Shown here piece after piece: positions 13,721 through 23,494 of a stretch of DNA of 64,000 bases. Numbering within the stretch: position 1 is the stretch's first letter; the number at the start of each line of letters is the position of its first letter. The stretch covers positions 5,554,420 through 5,618,419 of the forward strand of contig OX030961.1 in NCBI GenBank assembly GCA_943735955.1, given 5' to 3'. The notes beneath the pieces were generated by a model. It made no database searches and was not told the origin of the DNA. It was given only the letters and a program-made list of their open reading frames with translations. Source of the DNA: Piscicola geometra (lineage: Eukaryota; Annelida; Clitellata; Hirudinida; Piscicolidae). Made by a program: the position numbers and the translations under genes.

Positions 13721-15469
13721 TTGATCATTTTAGTTTTCGACTTATTTGAAGTTTTCTCTAGTTTGGTACCGAGCTGTTAGTTAAGGCGACCGACGTCTCG
13801 ACACTTAGAATAGATTTAAACGAGCCGCCCCTTGGAATTCTTTACTTTATATTTTTATATCTTTTGTCTTTTCTCTCTGCGTATTGTTTCATTTCACATT
13901 TCTATCTTCAGCAACTACACACACACACACTCCAACAACAAAAACACTTGTCCAACAACAACAACAACAAACACAACGCCAACATTCCCAACACTCAAAC
14001 ACACCACGCTCTAAGTCAAAGCCTCAGCACCCATTTATTTGATTCTCGTTGACCTGAACTTTACACTCCTTCTGATTGCTCAAATTTTATATTTGATGAT
14101 GACGACGATTTTGAAATGAGAATAGTGTTGATGGCGATGATGATAATGATGATAGCGATGATGATGATGATGGTAACATTTGTAAATGCAAAATATAATT
14201 TCGTCTCATTCTTCTATTCAGTCTTAGGTATAGACTATTACAACAGTATTAACCTGAAAACCGTATAAATAAAACTATTAATATTAAACAGAATAATTAA
14301 AATATATCTCATAAAAGAAATAAAAGTTTATTTTACCGTAGATTATTATTTTATTAGCAATAGGCGACGGTAAAATTTAACCAAAAACCAGTCTGTAAGA
14401 CGCTTAATCTACAGTCGATATGGAAAAAGCAAAATCATACACACTTTGTAATAGCTTAAAGCATTAAAGTGTTTACGGTATAAAGTATATGAAATAAGGT
14501 ATACCTCAAAAAAATAATATTTGCTCTCTAAGATCTTAAGTAATCATCTATTTCTAAAAATAGTTTTAAATAATTTATGATTTTAAAGTTATTATTGTAA
14601 TATTTCAATTAGTATTCATTTATTGATGAATTATCATTGACGTTTAATAAAAACAAACGAATATTAAGGAAAATCTATTTTTGATCATCAAAGCTAACAG
14701 AAGCCGACGTATAAATAAATGAAAAAGCGCATAACTTTTGGAATAGGAAGACAGCCTTGGGAAATACAAAGTGTGGCACGTTTTTGAAAGTTACTGAATC
14801 GTAAATATTACAAACTGGCAATGCTAGCTTGCATTTCTAAGCATTAGTCCTTTGGAAGCGTCCATAACTTGGGGATCTAGGAACACACGAGAATAAAAAA
14901 ATTAATGAACAAAATATAAATAATAAAGTATTAATGAAAGTTGATAAAAAAATAAAATAATAAGATTAATTAATTAATAAGGTCCATAATACAAGCTGTA
15001 TTGCAAAAGAAAGCCATTCTTCCAGTCTTTCCCATTGATTCCGCATCAGCTTCAGTTAGATACCATGGAAGTTTACTTTTGGAATAGTTTGAACACTCTT
15101 TAAAATTATAAAAACTCCTGAAATGTATTTTAATTCATAAAATGATTAAGAGACGACGTAAAGCATAGATAAAAGGCAATAATCATAATAGAGAATAATA
15201 ACAATAAAAATCATTACTACATAGACATCTCAAAAGACCACAGAAACTAAAAAGCTTCAAACAAAGACATAGACAAGTAGACGAACATTTCAAAATGGCT
15301 GCCAGCAAGGATACAGCAAGACCATGATGCAAAAAGCCTTCAAATGATTTGATTAATGAATGCATAAACAATGTTTATATACAGAAGGGTGATGATGATG
15401 ATGTTTGTGGCGGGAAGGGTGGAAAGTTGGGCGAGAAGAGTTTGTCAAAATACCAAATTATGTGAAATA

Positions 15470-15475
15470 TTTATT
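15470..15475 (-). terminator. Candidate polyadenylation signal for Rap2
   Basis: AATAAA on the minus strand about 65 bp after the Rap2 stop codon. Confidence 0.5.
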
Positions 15476-15539
15476 ATTGTTGATAAAAAACAAAAATAAT
15501 AATAATAATAAATGAAAAAAGATAAAAAGAGAGAGAAGT

Positions 15540-16848
15540 TCAGAGAAGAGTGCATTTGGAAGATTCCTTCGAGCTCAAGGAGCAGTTGATCTCCCTCACT
15601 ATCTCTATGAACACCTGTGTGTTTGTTTGTGTATGTATTTATGTAAGTATGTATGTGTATGTGTGTATGTATGTATGTATGTATGTATGTATGTATGTAT
15701 GTATGTATGTATGTATGTATGTGTTTGTGTGTGTGTATGTATGTGTTTGTGTGTATGTATGTATGTGTATGCCTTGAAGAAACCTCGTTGACGTTTCTGG
15801 TGCTCTTGGCAGACGCCTCAAGGAAGGGGCAACTCCACTGCTGTGCCAGAGCCGCGCCCTCCATCGCAGACACCTGAGAGAGGAATCAGAGTGAGAAAAA
15901 TAATTCTTTAAATTTATAATTAAAAAAAACAAATGTCAAAAAATATATAAATACAAATGAAATTTAAAATAGGATAAAATATATAAATGAAAACATTTTT
16001 TTTATACAATGATAGATATTTTGAAGACGATTAATAGTAAATAAGGAGGTTGGTCAATTGCAGCACACCTCTCTCATGGAAGACAAGTCACTCTTGTTTC
16101 CGACCAGGAGCAGAGGCACCTTGTCACGAGCTTTCACCTTGCATTTGCATCAATACAAATGATACTTTATTCTTTTTTAAATGTTGAAATAATCTTGATT
16201 TAATTGCAACCTCCTCTACCACCACCACCACCACCACCACCACCACAACCACAGCCACTACCACAACCACAGCAGACACAACAACTACCACAACCACAGC
16301 AGACACAACAACTACCACAACCACAGCAGACACCTTTAAGATTTGTTCCCTCATCGTTTTAATGTCCTGGAATGTTTGCAGACTGGTTATACTGTACACC
16401 ACCACAAAACCCTGGCCTGCATGAGAGAAATAGAATGGTAAAAACGTACAAAAGAATTATTAAAATGTAATTGAAAAGATCAACAATTTTAATGCAAACA
16501 TTGTTTCATTAAATATTTATAATTGAAAATTATTTATATTTAAGTTTTTGTGCATCACCATTCTTGATGTAGAGGTCCCTCATCGAGGCGAACTGTTCAG
16601 TGCCTGCGGTGTCAAGGATCTCCAGGATCGAGGGAGACCCATCCACCTGATGATGATAGTGCAATGATGATGATGATGACGTCAGAGATGGATGAATATG
16701 CAATATGGCCAACCTCGATTTCTTTCCTGTAAAAGTCTTCAATGGTCGGATCGTACTTCTCAACGAATTTTCCTGACACAAACTTAACTGTCAAGGCACT
16801 CTTGCCCACGCCTCCGCTGCCCAACACTACCACTTTGTACTCGCGCAT
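15540..16848 (-). CDS. Rap2-type small GTPase, complete
   Basis: Ras-family switch at membranes. Six exons (minus): 16848-16714, 16646-16559, 16416-16334, 16137-16069, 15873-15784, 15614-15540; all junctions are GT-AG and in phase, giving 179 aa (vertebrate Rap2 about 183). P-loop GSGGVGKS; effector region [15 protein letters not shown] with Phe where Rap1 has Ser, the hallmark of Rap2; [19 protein letters not shown] (switch II, Thr-Ala-Gly); NKSD and EASAKS guanine-binding motifs. The protein ends SSKCTLL, a CaaX box with final Leu predicting geranylgeranylation. An alternative ATG three codons upstream (16857) is in frame, but the family starts at MREYK. Introns hold a TATG array, a 27-bp minisatellite and a GAT run. 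The gene is divergent from KATNB1. Confidence 0.96.
15642..15770. repeat. TATG tetranucleotide microsatellite in the last Rap2 intron
   Basis: Runs of TATG interspersed with TGTG fill nearly all of the 169-bp intron between the last two Rap2 exons. Confidence 0.95.
16255..16333 (-). repeat. 27-bp minisatellite starting at a Rap2 5' splice site
   Basis: Read on the minus strand, unit GTGTCTGCTGTGGTTGTGGT plus AGTTGTT is repeated about three times. The first copy starts with the GT of the donor after exon 3 (exon ends at 16334). A CCA/TGG-rich run follows to about 16215. Confidence 0.9.
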
Positions 16849-17730
16849 TTTGTGCATTTGCAGACGTTAAATTCTTCGATTTGTCATTACAAGCAGACGT
16901 TCTAGAAAGATTAAGAACGATTGTAAACTTCTGTGAACGGGTAGAAATGAGTTTGGTAACTGAGAGGAAATAATTTTTAATGAAATATATTAATATATTT
17001 TTTCCAAATTATATATCTTTTGAAGCGTTTCAAAGTATACCTTTTGAGAGAAACAAAAGAGCAAAACGATAGTATATCCCTTAAAATATGTATACACTAA
17101 TCTTAGACTTAAAATAAAATGAAACTTCAATTTACTTATTTTTACTTCACCGGTTTAGCTCGCTTTTCACAAACTGCCAAAAGAGACATTCACGATTTAA
17201 TGACAATAATTTGAGCAAAGAACTAAAATAATCCAAAAAAATTTCAAATTGGAACTAAAACTGAGTTGAAATGTAAAAAAGATTATTTTAAAATTATTTT
17301 GTAAAAAGTGCTCTTCAAAAACAACCACCTACTTAGAAACCGATTGCTTGACTAGAAACGGTGAATAAAGAAAAGACCTCTTGCATAACTCCGTCATTTA
17401 TTTATAAAAGTATAAGTCTTAAAAATTACTTTAAAGCCGAGATTTGATGTCAGATGCAATCTGCAACATAAGTATATACTCTCATTCTAACATTAATAAT
17501 AATATTTATATTATAAACTTTGTATTATAAAGTATTTGTTAAGTTGTCAACTAAATTAAGGTATTACATGATTGATAGTTCAATACGCCTACATCAATGA
17601 TTGATGGAAACGATACACAAACCAATGCCTTTATTTGCTTGCAGATTCTATTAAAACCACCTTTAATCAGCGGCAGGTGATCAATCATACACCAACATCC
17701 TTCACTCCAACTTTCTTCATTACGCCACAG
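16849..17730. other. Divergent interval between Rap2 and KATNB1
   Basis: About 0.9 kb of AT-rich sequence between the Rap2 start codon and the first recognisable KATNB1 exon. It must hold the Rap2 promoter and probably the KATNB1 promoter and initiator exon. A small exon-like segment (17644-17676, between an AG and GTGATC) may belong to KATNB1 but could not be confirmed. Confidence 0.45.
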
Positions 17731-20700
17731 GGAGGTTTGTCGCTCAGTTCAGTGACGTGTCATGCCTTTCTCTCAGCCACCCCCCTCTGAGACTGGTTGC
17801 ATCTGGGGGCAGGGATGCTAAGGTCAACCTATGGAGTCTCACCAGAGCCAATTGCCTAATGGTGGGTGGAGAGGGAGTTGGTGGTGGGTGGAGAGGGAGT
17901 TGGTGGTGGCCGGAGAGGGAGTTGGTGGTGGGTGGAGAGGGAGTTGGGGGTGGCCGGAGAGGGAGTTGGTGGTGGGTGGAGAGGGAGTTGGGGGTGGGTG
18001 GAGAGGGAGTTGGTGGTGGCCGGAGAGGGAGTTGGTGGTGGGTGGAGAGGGAGTTGGTGGTGGGTGGAGAGGGAGTTGGGGGTGGCCGGAGAGGGAGTTG
18101 GTGGTGGGTGGAGAGGGAGTTGGTGGTGGCCGGAGAGGGAGTTGGTGGTGGGTGGAGAGGGAGTTGGGGGTGGCCGGAGAGGGAGTTGGTGGTGGGTGGA
18201 GAGGGAGTTGGGGGTGGGTGGAGAGGGAGTTGGTGGTGGGTGGAATGACTAGATAGAATGGAAAAAATTGGCTTTTTATTTTTATTCGTGTACGAATTTT
18301 TTTCAAAGTCGGTTGCAGTGTTATTTCCGTTTCATAAAATAATTATAGTTTTTATTTCAGTTTCGTTTTGGAATTAATTATAGTTTTTATTTTCGTTTTC
18401 GTTTTGAAAATAATTAAAGTTTTTTTTTCGTTTCAGTTTTGAAAATAATTAAAGTTTTTATTTTCATTTTAGTTTTGAAAATATAATATTTTACAACTTT
18501 GAACACTATTTTTTTATATCTAAAAAAATTAATTGATCAAAAAATGAAACAGTAAAATAGAACTGTATATTAACAACAAATGAGTTTTAAAAATTAAGTC
18601 AATTGAAATATTATAAGAATTTAGTAGGTAAATTATTGAGGAATAACAAATTTGAAATATAATAACAAATTTACGATTTAAATTATTGATAATTTAATTG
18701 ACAAAGCGAAGCGGTAATAAAATAACGTTTAATAAATGGCGCTTACATATTATGGCATACTTTGAAATTTATTTAATTTTCGTTTTGAAAATAATTATAG
18801 TTTTTATTTCAGTTTCGTTTAGGAAATAGTTATAGTTTTTATTTTCGTTTTCGTTTTGAAAATAAATTTAGTTTTTATTTTCGTTTTCGTGGAACGATTA
18901 TTCAGAATTGTCGTTTTCGTTTTCGTTACGAAAATAACACTGGTCGGTTGGCATTCATTTCAGAATAATTTATTCTTTTCAAATTTGATTTATTTCAAAA
19001 TTGATTAATTTATCCTGATTTCAAACTTCCTTTTCATTTAAACCTCCAGACTCTTTCCGGCTTCACTAGCAGCGTCTGCAGCATAGCGTTTCACTGCAAG
19101 AACGACAAAATGGCGGCGGGAGACGAGAGTGGAGCCTTCAGGGTGTTCGACTTGAGCCAGGCCAAACGTGCGTTTGTCACTGATGATTTCAGAATCTAAA
19201 ATTTTTATAGTTTAAATTGTCTATGGTTATCATCACAAAGAATACTACTGCCACTACTACTTCTTACACCACTACTACCGATAGATTTATTAAAACAACT
19301 ATCCCTACAACAACTACTCCAACAACAATTAGCACTGAAACATTCAAACCAAAATCGCCACAGTGACTCACACGTTCAGCAGCCACAAGCAAGCCACCAG
19401 CTGCTTCCAGTTCCACCCGTTCGGAGACTTTCTCGCTTCTGCCGCAGCTGATCATTATGTCAAGGTGGGTGAGGGGGAAGGGGAGGGATGGAAGGAAGGT
19501 TGGAGAAGATGGTGTGTAAAGAAGGGAGGAAAAATAGAAATGGGATAGTTACTTTTGAAAAACGTAAAAAAGTTGAATAATTTTACAAAGTTGATGCATG
19601 TATTTTTACAAATCGAATTCTTCATTGGCACGTTGACGAACAGTAAATTCCTCCATGCAGTTGTGGGACCTGAGAAGGAAAGGCTCCATAATGACTTACA
19701 AGGTTCCATTCGTGTTCTTTGACACTTTCGCAAAGTTTTTAAAACAAATAAAAATAAATGAACTAATTACTAATGAAACTAAAAAATAAAAAACGAATTA
19801 AATGCGCTATATATTTTGTAATGCACTCACCAGGGCCACGACGATGCTCTATCCTGCGTTGCCTTCAGTCCGGATGGGAGATGGCTTGCCTCTGGAGATG
19901 AAGGAGGAGTAGTGAAGGTGCAATAATGGTGATGATGAGGATGGTGCTGATGGTGGTAGTGATGATCATAGTGATGATTGTGATGATGATGAGGATCACG
20001 AAGTCATAAAAACAATCTAGCCTCCAATCAAGCACCACTAAACACATTCACCTCCACACTTCCACCCACCCACCCATCAACCCACCCAATCACCCACCCA
20101 CCCACCAACCCACCCACCCACCAACCCACCCACCCACCAACCCACCCACCCACCAACCCACCCACCCACCAACCCACCCACCCACCAACCCACTCACCCA
20201 CCCACCACAGCTATGGGACATGGCCACACACACGACCATCGAAACCTTTGCAGACCACCCTGGTGGAGCAACCTCTCTCCACTTCCATCCATCGGAACTC
20301 GTCATGGCCGTTGGGAGCAGGCGTGGGTGAGTTGTTTGCAAATGAAAATGCATTCATCGTGGATGACCGTCGGTTTGCCGGTCTTTGCGGATGAAAAGTC
20401 AGAAATATATTTTTTCCCATCTATCGGTTAATTGTCCGAAAAATGTTTTTTAGCAGTCTATCGGTCAGTTGACCCACAATATTAAAAGTATTCCGTCATG
20501 ATTGCAAACGTCGTGGTAATGCTATTCTAGTAATTGAAAATAGGATTCATGTTGATATTTGTTGAAAAATTTAAACAACCCGGCACATAGAAGCGCCAAG
20601 GTATGGGACCTGGACCAAAAAAAAGAACTGGCTTGCATCACTTTCGAAGGGAGAGAGAAAGAGGAAGTGAAGTGAGGCCTTAAGGAATTTTTCGACTTTA

Positions 20701-22899
20701 TTCAGAATTCTTCTTTAACGTATAAGTTTCCTCTAAAAAGTGAAATATTTCAACTGTTTATATCACAGAATAACCAATCCAATCCTCACGAATGCCTCCA
20801 GGAACGTTCTATTCAGCGATGGAGGCGGTCATCTCTTGTGTCTGACAGACCAACGGCTGCACATCTGTGGCTGGGAGCCTCCCGCCATCCACGAAAGCGT
20901 CGACACGCTGCATCCCCTCCTCAAGAGTGCATCCCTGCATCAAAACCTCCTGGTGAGGTGGGGGATAGGAAAAGTGGCATAGATGGAGAAATGATGATTG
21001 AAAAAGGATAGAAAAAAACGTGGTTTGAAATGTTTTAATGAATCCGCAGATCTGCGCTGAGTTCAACAAAAACGTTGTCAACACATTTTCCATTGATTCT
21101 GAGGTTGTTTTCAAACTTTGATCTGTTTTCATATAAGTTTTTTTACCTCAAATTCGAGTAAATATGACTGAAATATTTGCAGTATAAATATGGCTCGGTA
21201 AATCATACAGATGATAATGAAAAGAAAAAAATCTGCGAGTTCCCTCAACAGGTCCAAATGCCTTTTATACAATACAATAAAACAAAAAACGTTACAGTCA
21301 ATCATGGTATACAAACGAAGGCTAAAAAAACTAAATATTTCTTCGCCCTTCAGCACACGCAAAACGTTTCGCAACCACTCTCCGACAAGCGACGAACCGA
21401 GTGGAAGGTTTGTGTAGGCCAATACATTTGATGGCGCACAAAATCTACTCATTTGAATGCCCTATCAAAATTGAAAAATACTGGAAATAGAGTTCATAGC
21501 TTGAATGTAACAATAAAGAGTTATTGTCACTCTCTCGTGCAGGAAGAGATCTGTGGTGGGAGAAGATGGAGATGCCGAGAGGGAGGATGGAGGAGTGGAA
21601 GTCAAAGATGCCCAATACCAAGAGATCTTCACCAAAGGCGCTCTATTCCTTTGAAACAGCTTACAACTTTACATGAATATTTATTCAATTAATCAGTTTA
21701 AATGTATAAAAACGAATTTATTTTATTTTGAATACTCAGACGCGAAGAACATCGAGAGTGATGATGATGATACTTTCAAGAAGAACGTTAGAGCTTTTCT
21801 CAACACCACCCACCATTCCATTACATCCAACAACCACTTTCCTACACCTCATACAAGTCCGACGGAACCTTGAAAACGCCACAAACCACGCAGAAGAAGG
21901 AATTGGAGATGGCGAACGAGATTTCGCAAGGTCACAGAAAGGTCATCGACAACATAAAGGCCCGTAGTAGGTGTCTGCTAGTCATACAGAGGGAATGGAG
22001 TGAAAAAAGCTTGAAAGTGAGTTTTAATTTATTAAACAATATTTAAACTGTTTAATTCGAAAAATAATTTTTGATGAATTTTTGAGAATATTCTCATCAC
22101 AAGACCACAACCACAGCACGCGGTAATCTCAGCAGTCAGTCTCAGGGACCAGTCAGCCATTGTCGACGTCTTGCATGTCTTGCTGGGCAACGTGTCAGTT
22201 CCGTTTGCTGTTTGATTTAGTCTACAAGTAGCACATCACTGGGGTTTCAATAAATTCAACCATTAAGTTTTAAATCAAGTTTTTACATTTTCAGGAATTT
22301 GTGGAACTTGGACATATGCCAGCACTTGCTTCCTGTACTGGAAGAACTGATCAGCTGCGAGCAAGAAGAGTGAGTGGCTGCCTCACAAACTATCACAACT
22401 TTTACCATTGTCTTCTCCCTTTCTGTCTCCCCACAATTTAATCCCCCCACCCAACAGCTACTTCCACATTGCCCTCTCCACCCTCCGTCTGATTGGACAC
22501 ACATTTGGTCACGTGATTCGCTCCAACGTGCACGCCCCGCCCCTGCCCCACGACGTCGACCTCTCCAGACAAGACAGGTTTCTTCGCATTTAAATTGAAT
22601 TTTAAAACATTTTTTTTCGAATAAGTTTTTGAGTAAATACTTTTAGATATGATCTATGATTAGATATGATTCTTTAAAAAATTCAAATATTTAAAAACAA
22701 TTAAAAAGTATTTTAAATAAATGTATCATCCAACTAAATCTTTCCCTTCACCAGATACTACAAGTGTAAGACATGCTATAAGTTGCTGGGGAGGATCTAC
22801 GGAGAGTTGGGTAGGCATGTGGAGAAGGCAGATGAAATGGGGAGGCTTGGAAGCAAGATAAAGGAAATGCATGCATTGTTGGAGGGGGTGGTAGGATGA
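17731..22899 (+). CDS. KATNB1: Katanin p80 WD40 subunit B1 (5' codons missing)
   Basis: Regulatory and targeting subunit of the microtubule-severing AAA ATPase katanin. Exons: 17731-17861, 19050-19167, 19364-19464, 19661-19702, 19834-19917, 20211-20326, 20591-20671, 20802-20952, 21050-21103, 21183-21400, 21543-21637, 21740-21786, 21858-22016, 22117-22193, 22295-22369, 22458-22577, 22755-22899. Phases agree throughout, giving about 603 codons (human 655 aa). WD40 repeats: ASGGRDAKVNLWS, DFLASAAADHYVKLWDLRRK, SPDGRWLASGDEGGVVKLWD, ICGWEPP. A linker segment VEVKDAQYQEIF matches the vertebrate AEIQNAEDYNEIF region. The con80 domain has IDNIKARSRCLLVIQREW, AVISAVSLRDQSAIVDVL, DICQHLLPVLEEL and YYKCKTCYKLL, which binds the p60 subunit. 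The intron after 21637 would need a GC donor. The N-terminal start exon was not identified. The linker exons are the least certain. Confidence 0.9.
17862..18244 (+). repeat. 22-bp minisatellite at the start of a KATNB1 intron
   Basis: About 17 copies of a 22-bp unit, GGGTGGAGAGGGAGTTGGTGGT or the variant with GGCCGG in place of GGGTGG; some copies carry GGGGGT. The array begins with the donor GT itself. G-rich, with GGG/GG runs suited to G-quadruplex formation. Three frames are open across it, which is an artefact of the stop-free unit. Confidence 0.97.
18308..18950. mobile_element. hAT-like MITE with 8-bp target-site duplication
   Basis: Element 18316-18942 (627 bp) is flanked by identical 8-bp direct repeats GTCGGTTG (18308-18315 and 18943-18950). 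Its ends are inverted repeats: left CAGTGTTATTTCCGTTTC, right (complement) CAGTGTTATTTTCGTAACG. The interior is AT-rich with repeated GAAAATAATTA(T/A)AG-TTTTTATTTTCG blocks and no open frame. The 8-bp duplication and CA(G)-type ends are typical of the hAT superfamily, and the lack of coding makes it non-autonomous. Confidence 0.85.
20064..20209. repeat. CCCACCCACCAA array abutting a KATNB1 splice acceptor
   Basis: Roughly a dozen near-copies of a 12-bp C-rich unit occupy the end of the intron and run into the acceptor (CACAG at 20210). The array supplies the polypyrimidine-like region of the 3' splice site. Confidence 0.92.
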
Positions 22900-23250
22900 T
22901 GATGATGATGATGGTGTGGTGTTGGAGGGGGTGGTAGGATGATGATGATGATGTGGTGCTGGGAGGGGTGGTGAGATGATGATGATGATGATGGTGTGGT
23001 GTTGGAAGGGGTGGTAGGATGATGATGATGATGATGGTGTGGTGTTGGGAAGGGTGGTAGGATGATGATGATGGTGGTGTTGTGTTGGGAGGGGTGTTGG
23101 GATGATGAATATGATGTGGTGTTGGAAGGGGTGGTAGGATGATGATGGTATGGTGTTGCAATGGGTGATGGGATGATGATGATGGTGGTATGGTGTTGCA
23201 ATGGGTGATGGGGTGATGATGGAATGATGTGGTCGGATAGTGATGGAATG
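22879..23250. repeat. GAT/GGGGTGG minisatellite covering the KATNB1 stop codon
   Basis: Tandem units of about 40-60 bp (TTGGAGGGGGTGGTAGGATGA followed by a variable ATG run and GGTGTGGTG). The first copy encodes the last six residues (LEGVVG) and stop codon of KATNB1; copy 2 repeats those 21 bases exactly at 22922-22942. The antisense frame is open but low-complexity. Confidence 0.9.
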
Positions 23251-23291
23251 GTGCTGAATAAGAGCGGGAGGAGTGGGTAGACAGGTTTTTA

Positions 23292-23297
23292 AATAAA
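23292..23297 (+). terminator. Candidate polyadenylation signal for KATNB1
   Basis: AATAAA about 390 bp after the KATNB1 stop, beyond the minisatellite and before the convergent RAD52 stop codon. Confidence 0.45.
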
Positions 23298-23494
23298 GAA
23301 ATCACGAGTTATGTTGAAGGACATACTCATTGTTGTCAATGATTCAAAATCGATTGTAAAAAATGAAGCAAAACGATCTATAAAAAAAACTAACATTTTG
23401 CATTCCAAAAAGATTAACCAAAACAAAACTTCATTAAGACCAAGCGTGCATGCATTCCCGGTTGATGCGACAAAGGAGATCATCAATACATTCA

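Larger units (their letters stand above)
12198..15539. other. Non-coding interval between CACNB-like gene and Rap2
   Basis: Contains the CACNB 3' UTR, CA/CAA-rich runs (13916-13975), short GAT-rich runs (14095-14175), a 10-bp inverted repeat (ATTTTACCGT near 14330 and its complement near 14368), and the two CRE-like palindromes listed separately. No convincing coding exon on either strand. Confidence 0.6.

Noticed and set aside
13832..14052. Short Thr/Asn/His-rich plus frames after the CRE pair
   Set aside because: Derive from CA and CAA repeats; no homology or splice support.
15445..15932. Thr/His/Ile repeat-rich minus frames (HTYIHTNT type)
   Set aside because: Translation of the TATG array; real Rap2 exons on either side splice it out.
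16124..16405. Val-rich minus frame between Rap2 exons 3 and 4
   Set aside because: Intron retention through the 27-bp array; splicing restores conserved Rap2 sequence.
17757..18306. Trp/Gly/Glu-rich and Pro/Leu-rich frames across the 22-bp minisatellite
   Set aside because: All frames are open because the unit lacks stops; the segment is a KATNB1 intron.
22748..23305. 185-codon minus-strand frame rich in His, Ser, Pro
   Set aside because: Antisense of the KATNB1 end and its minisatellite; low-complexity with no splice or homology support.
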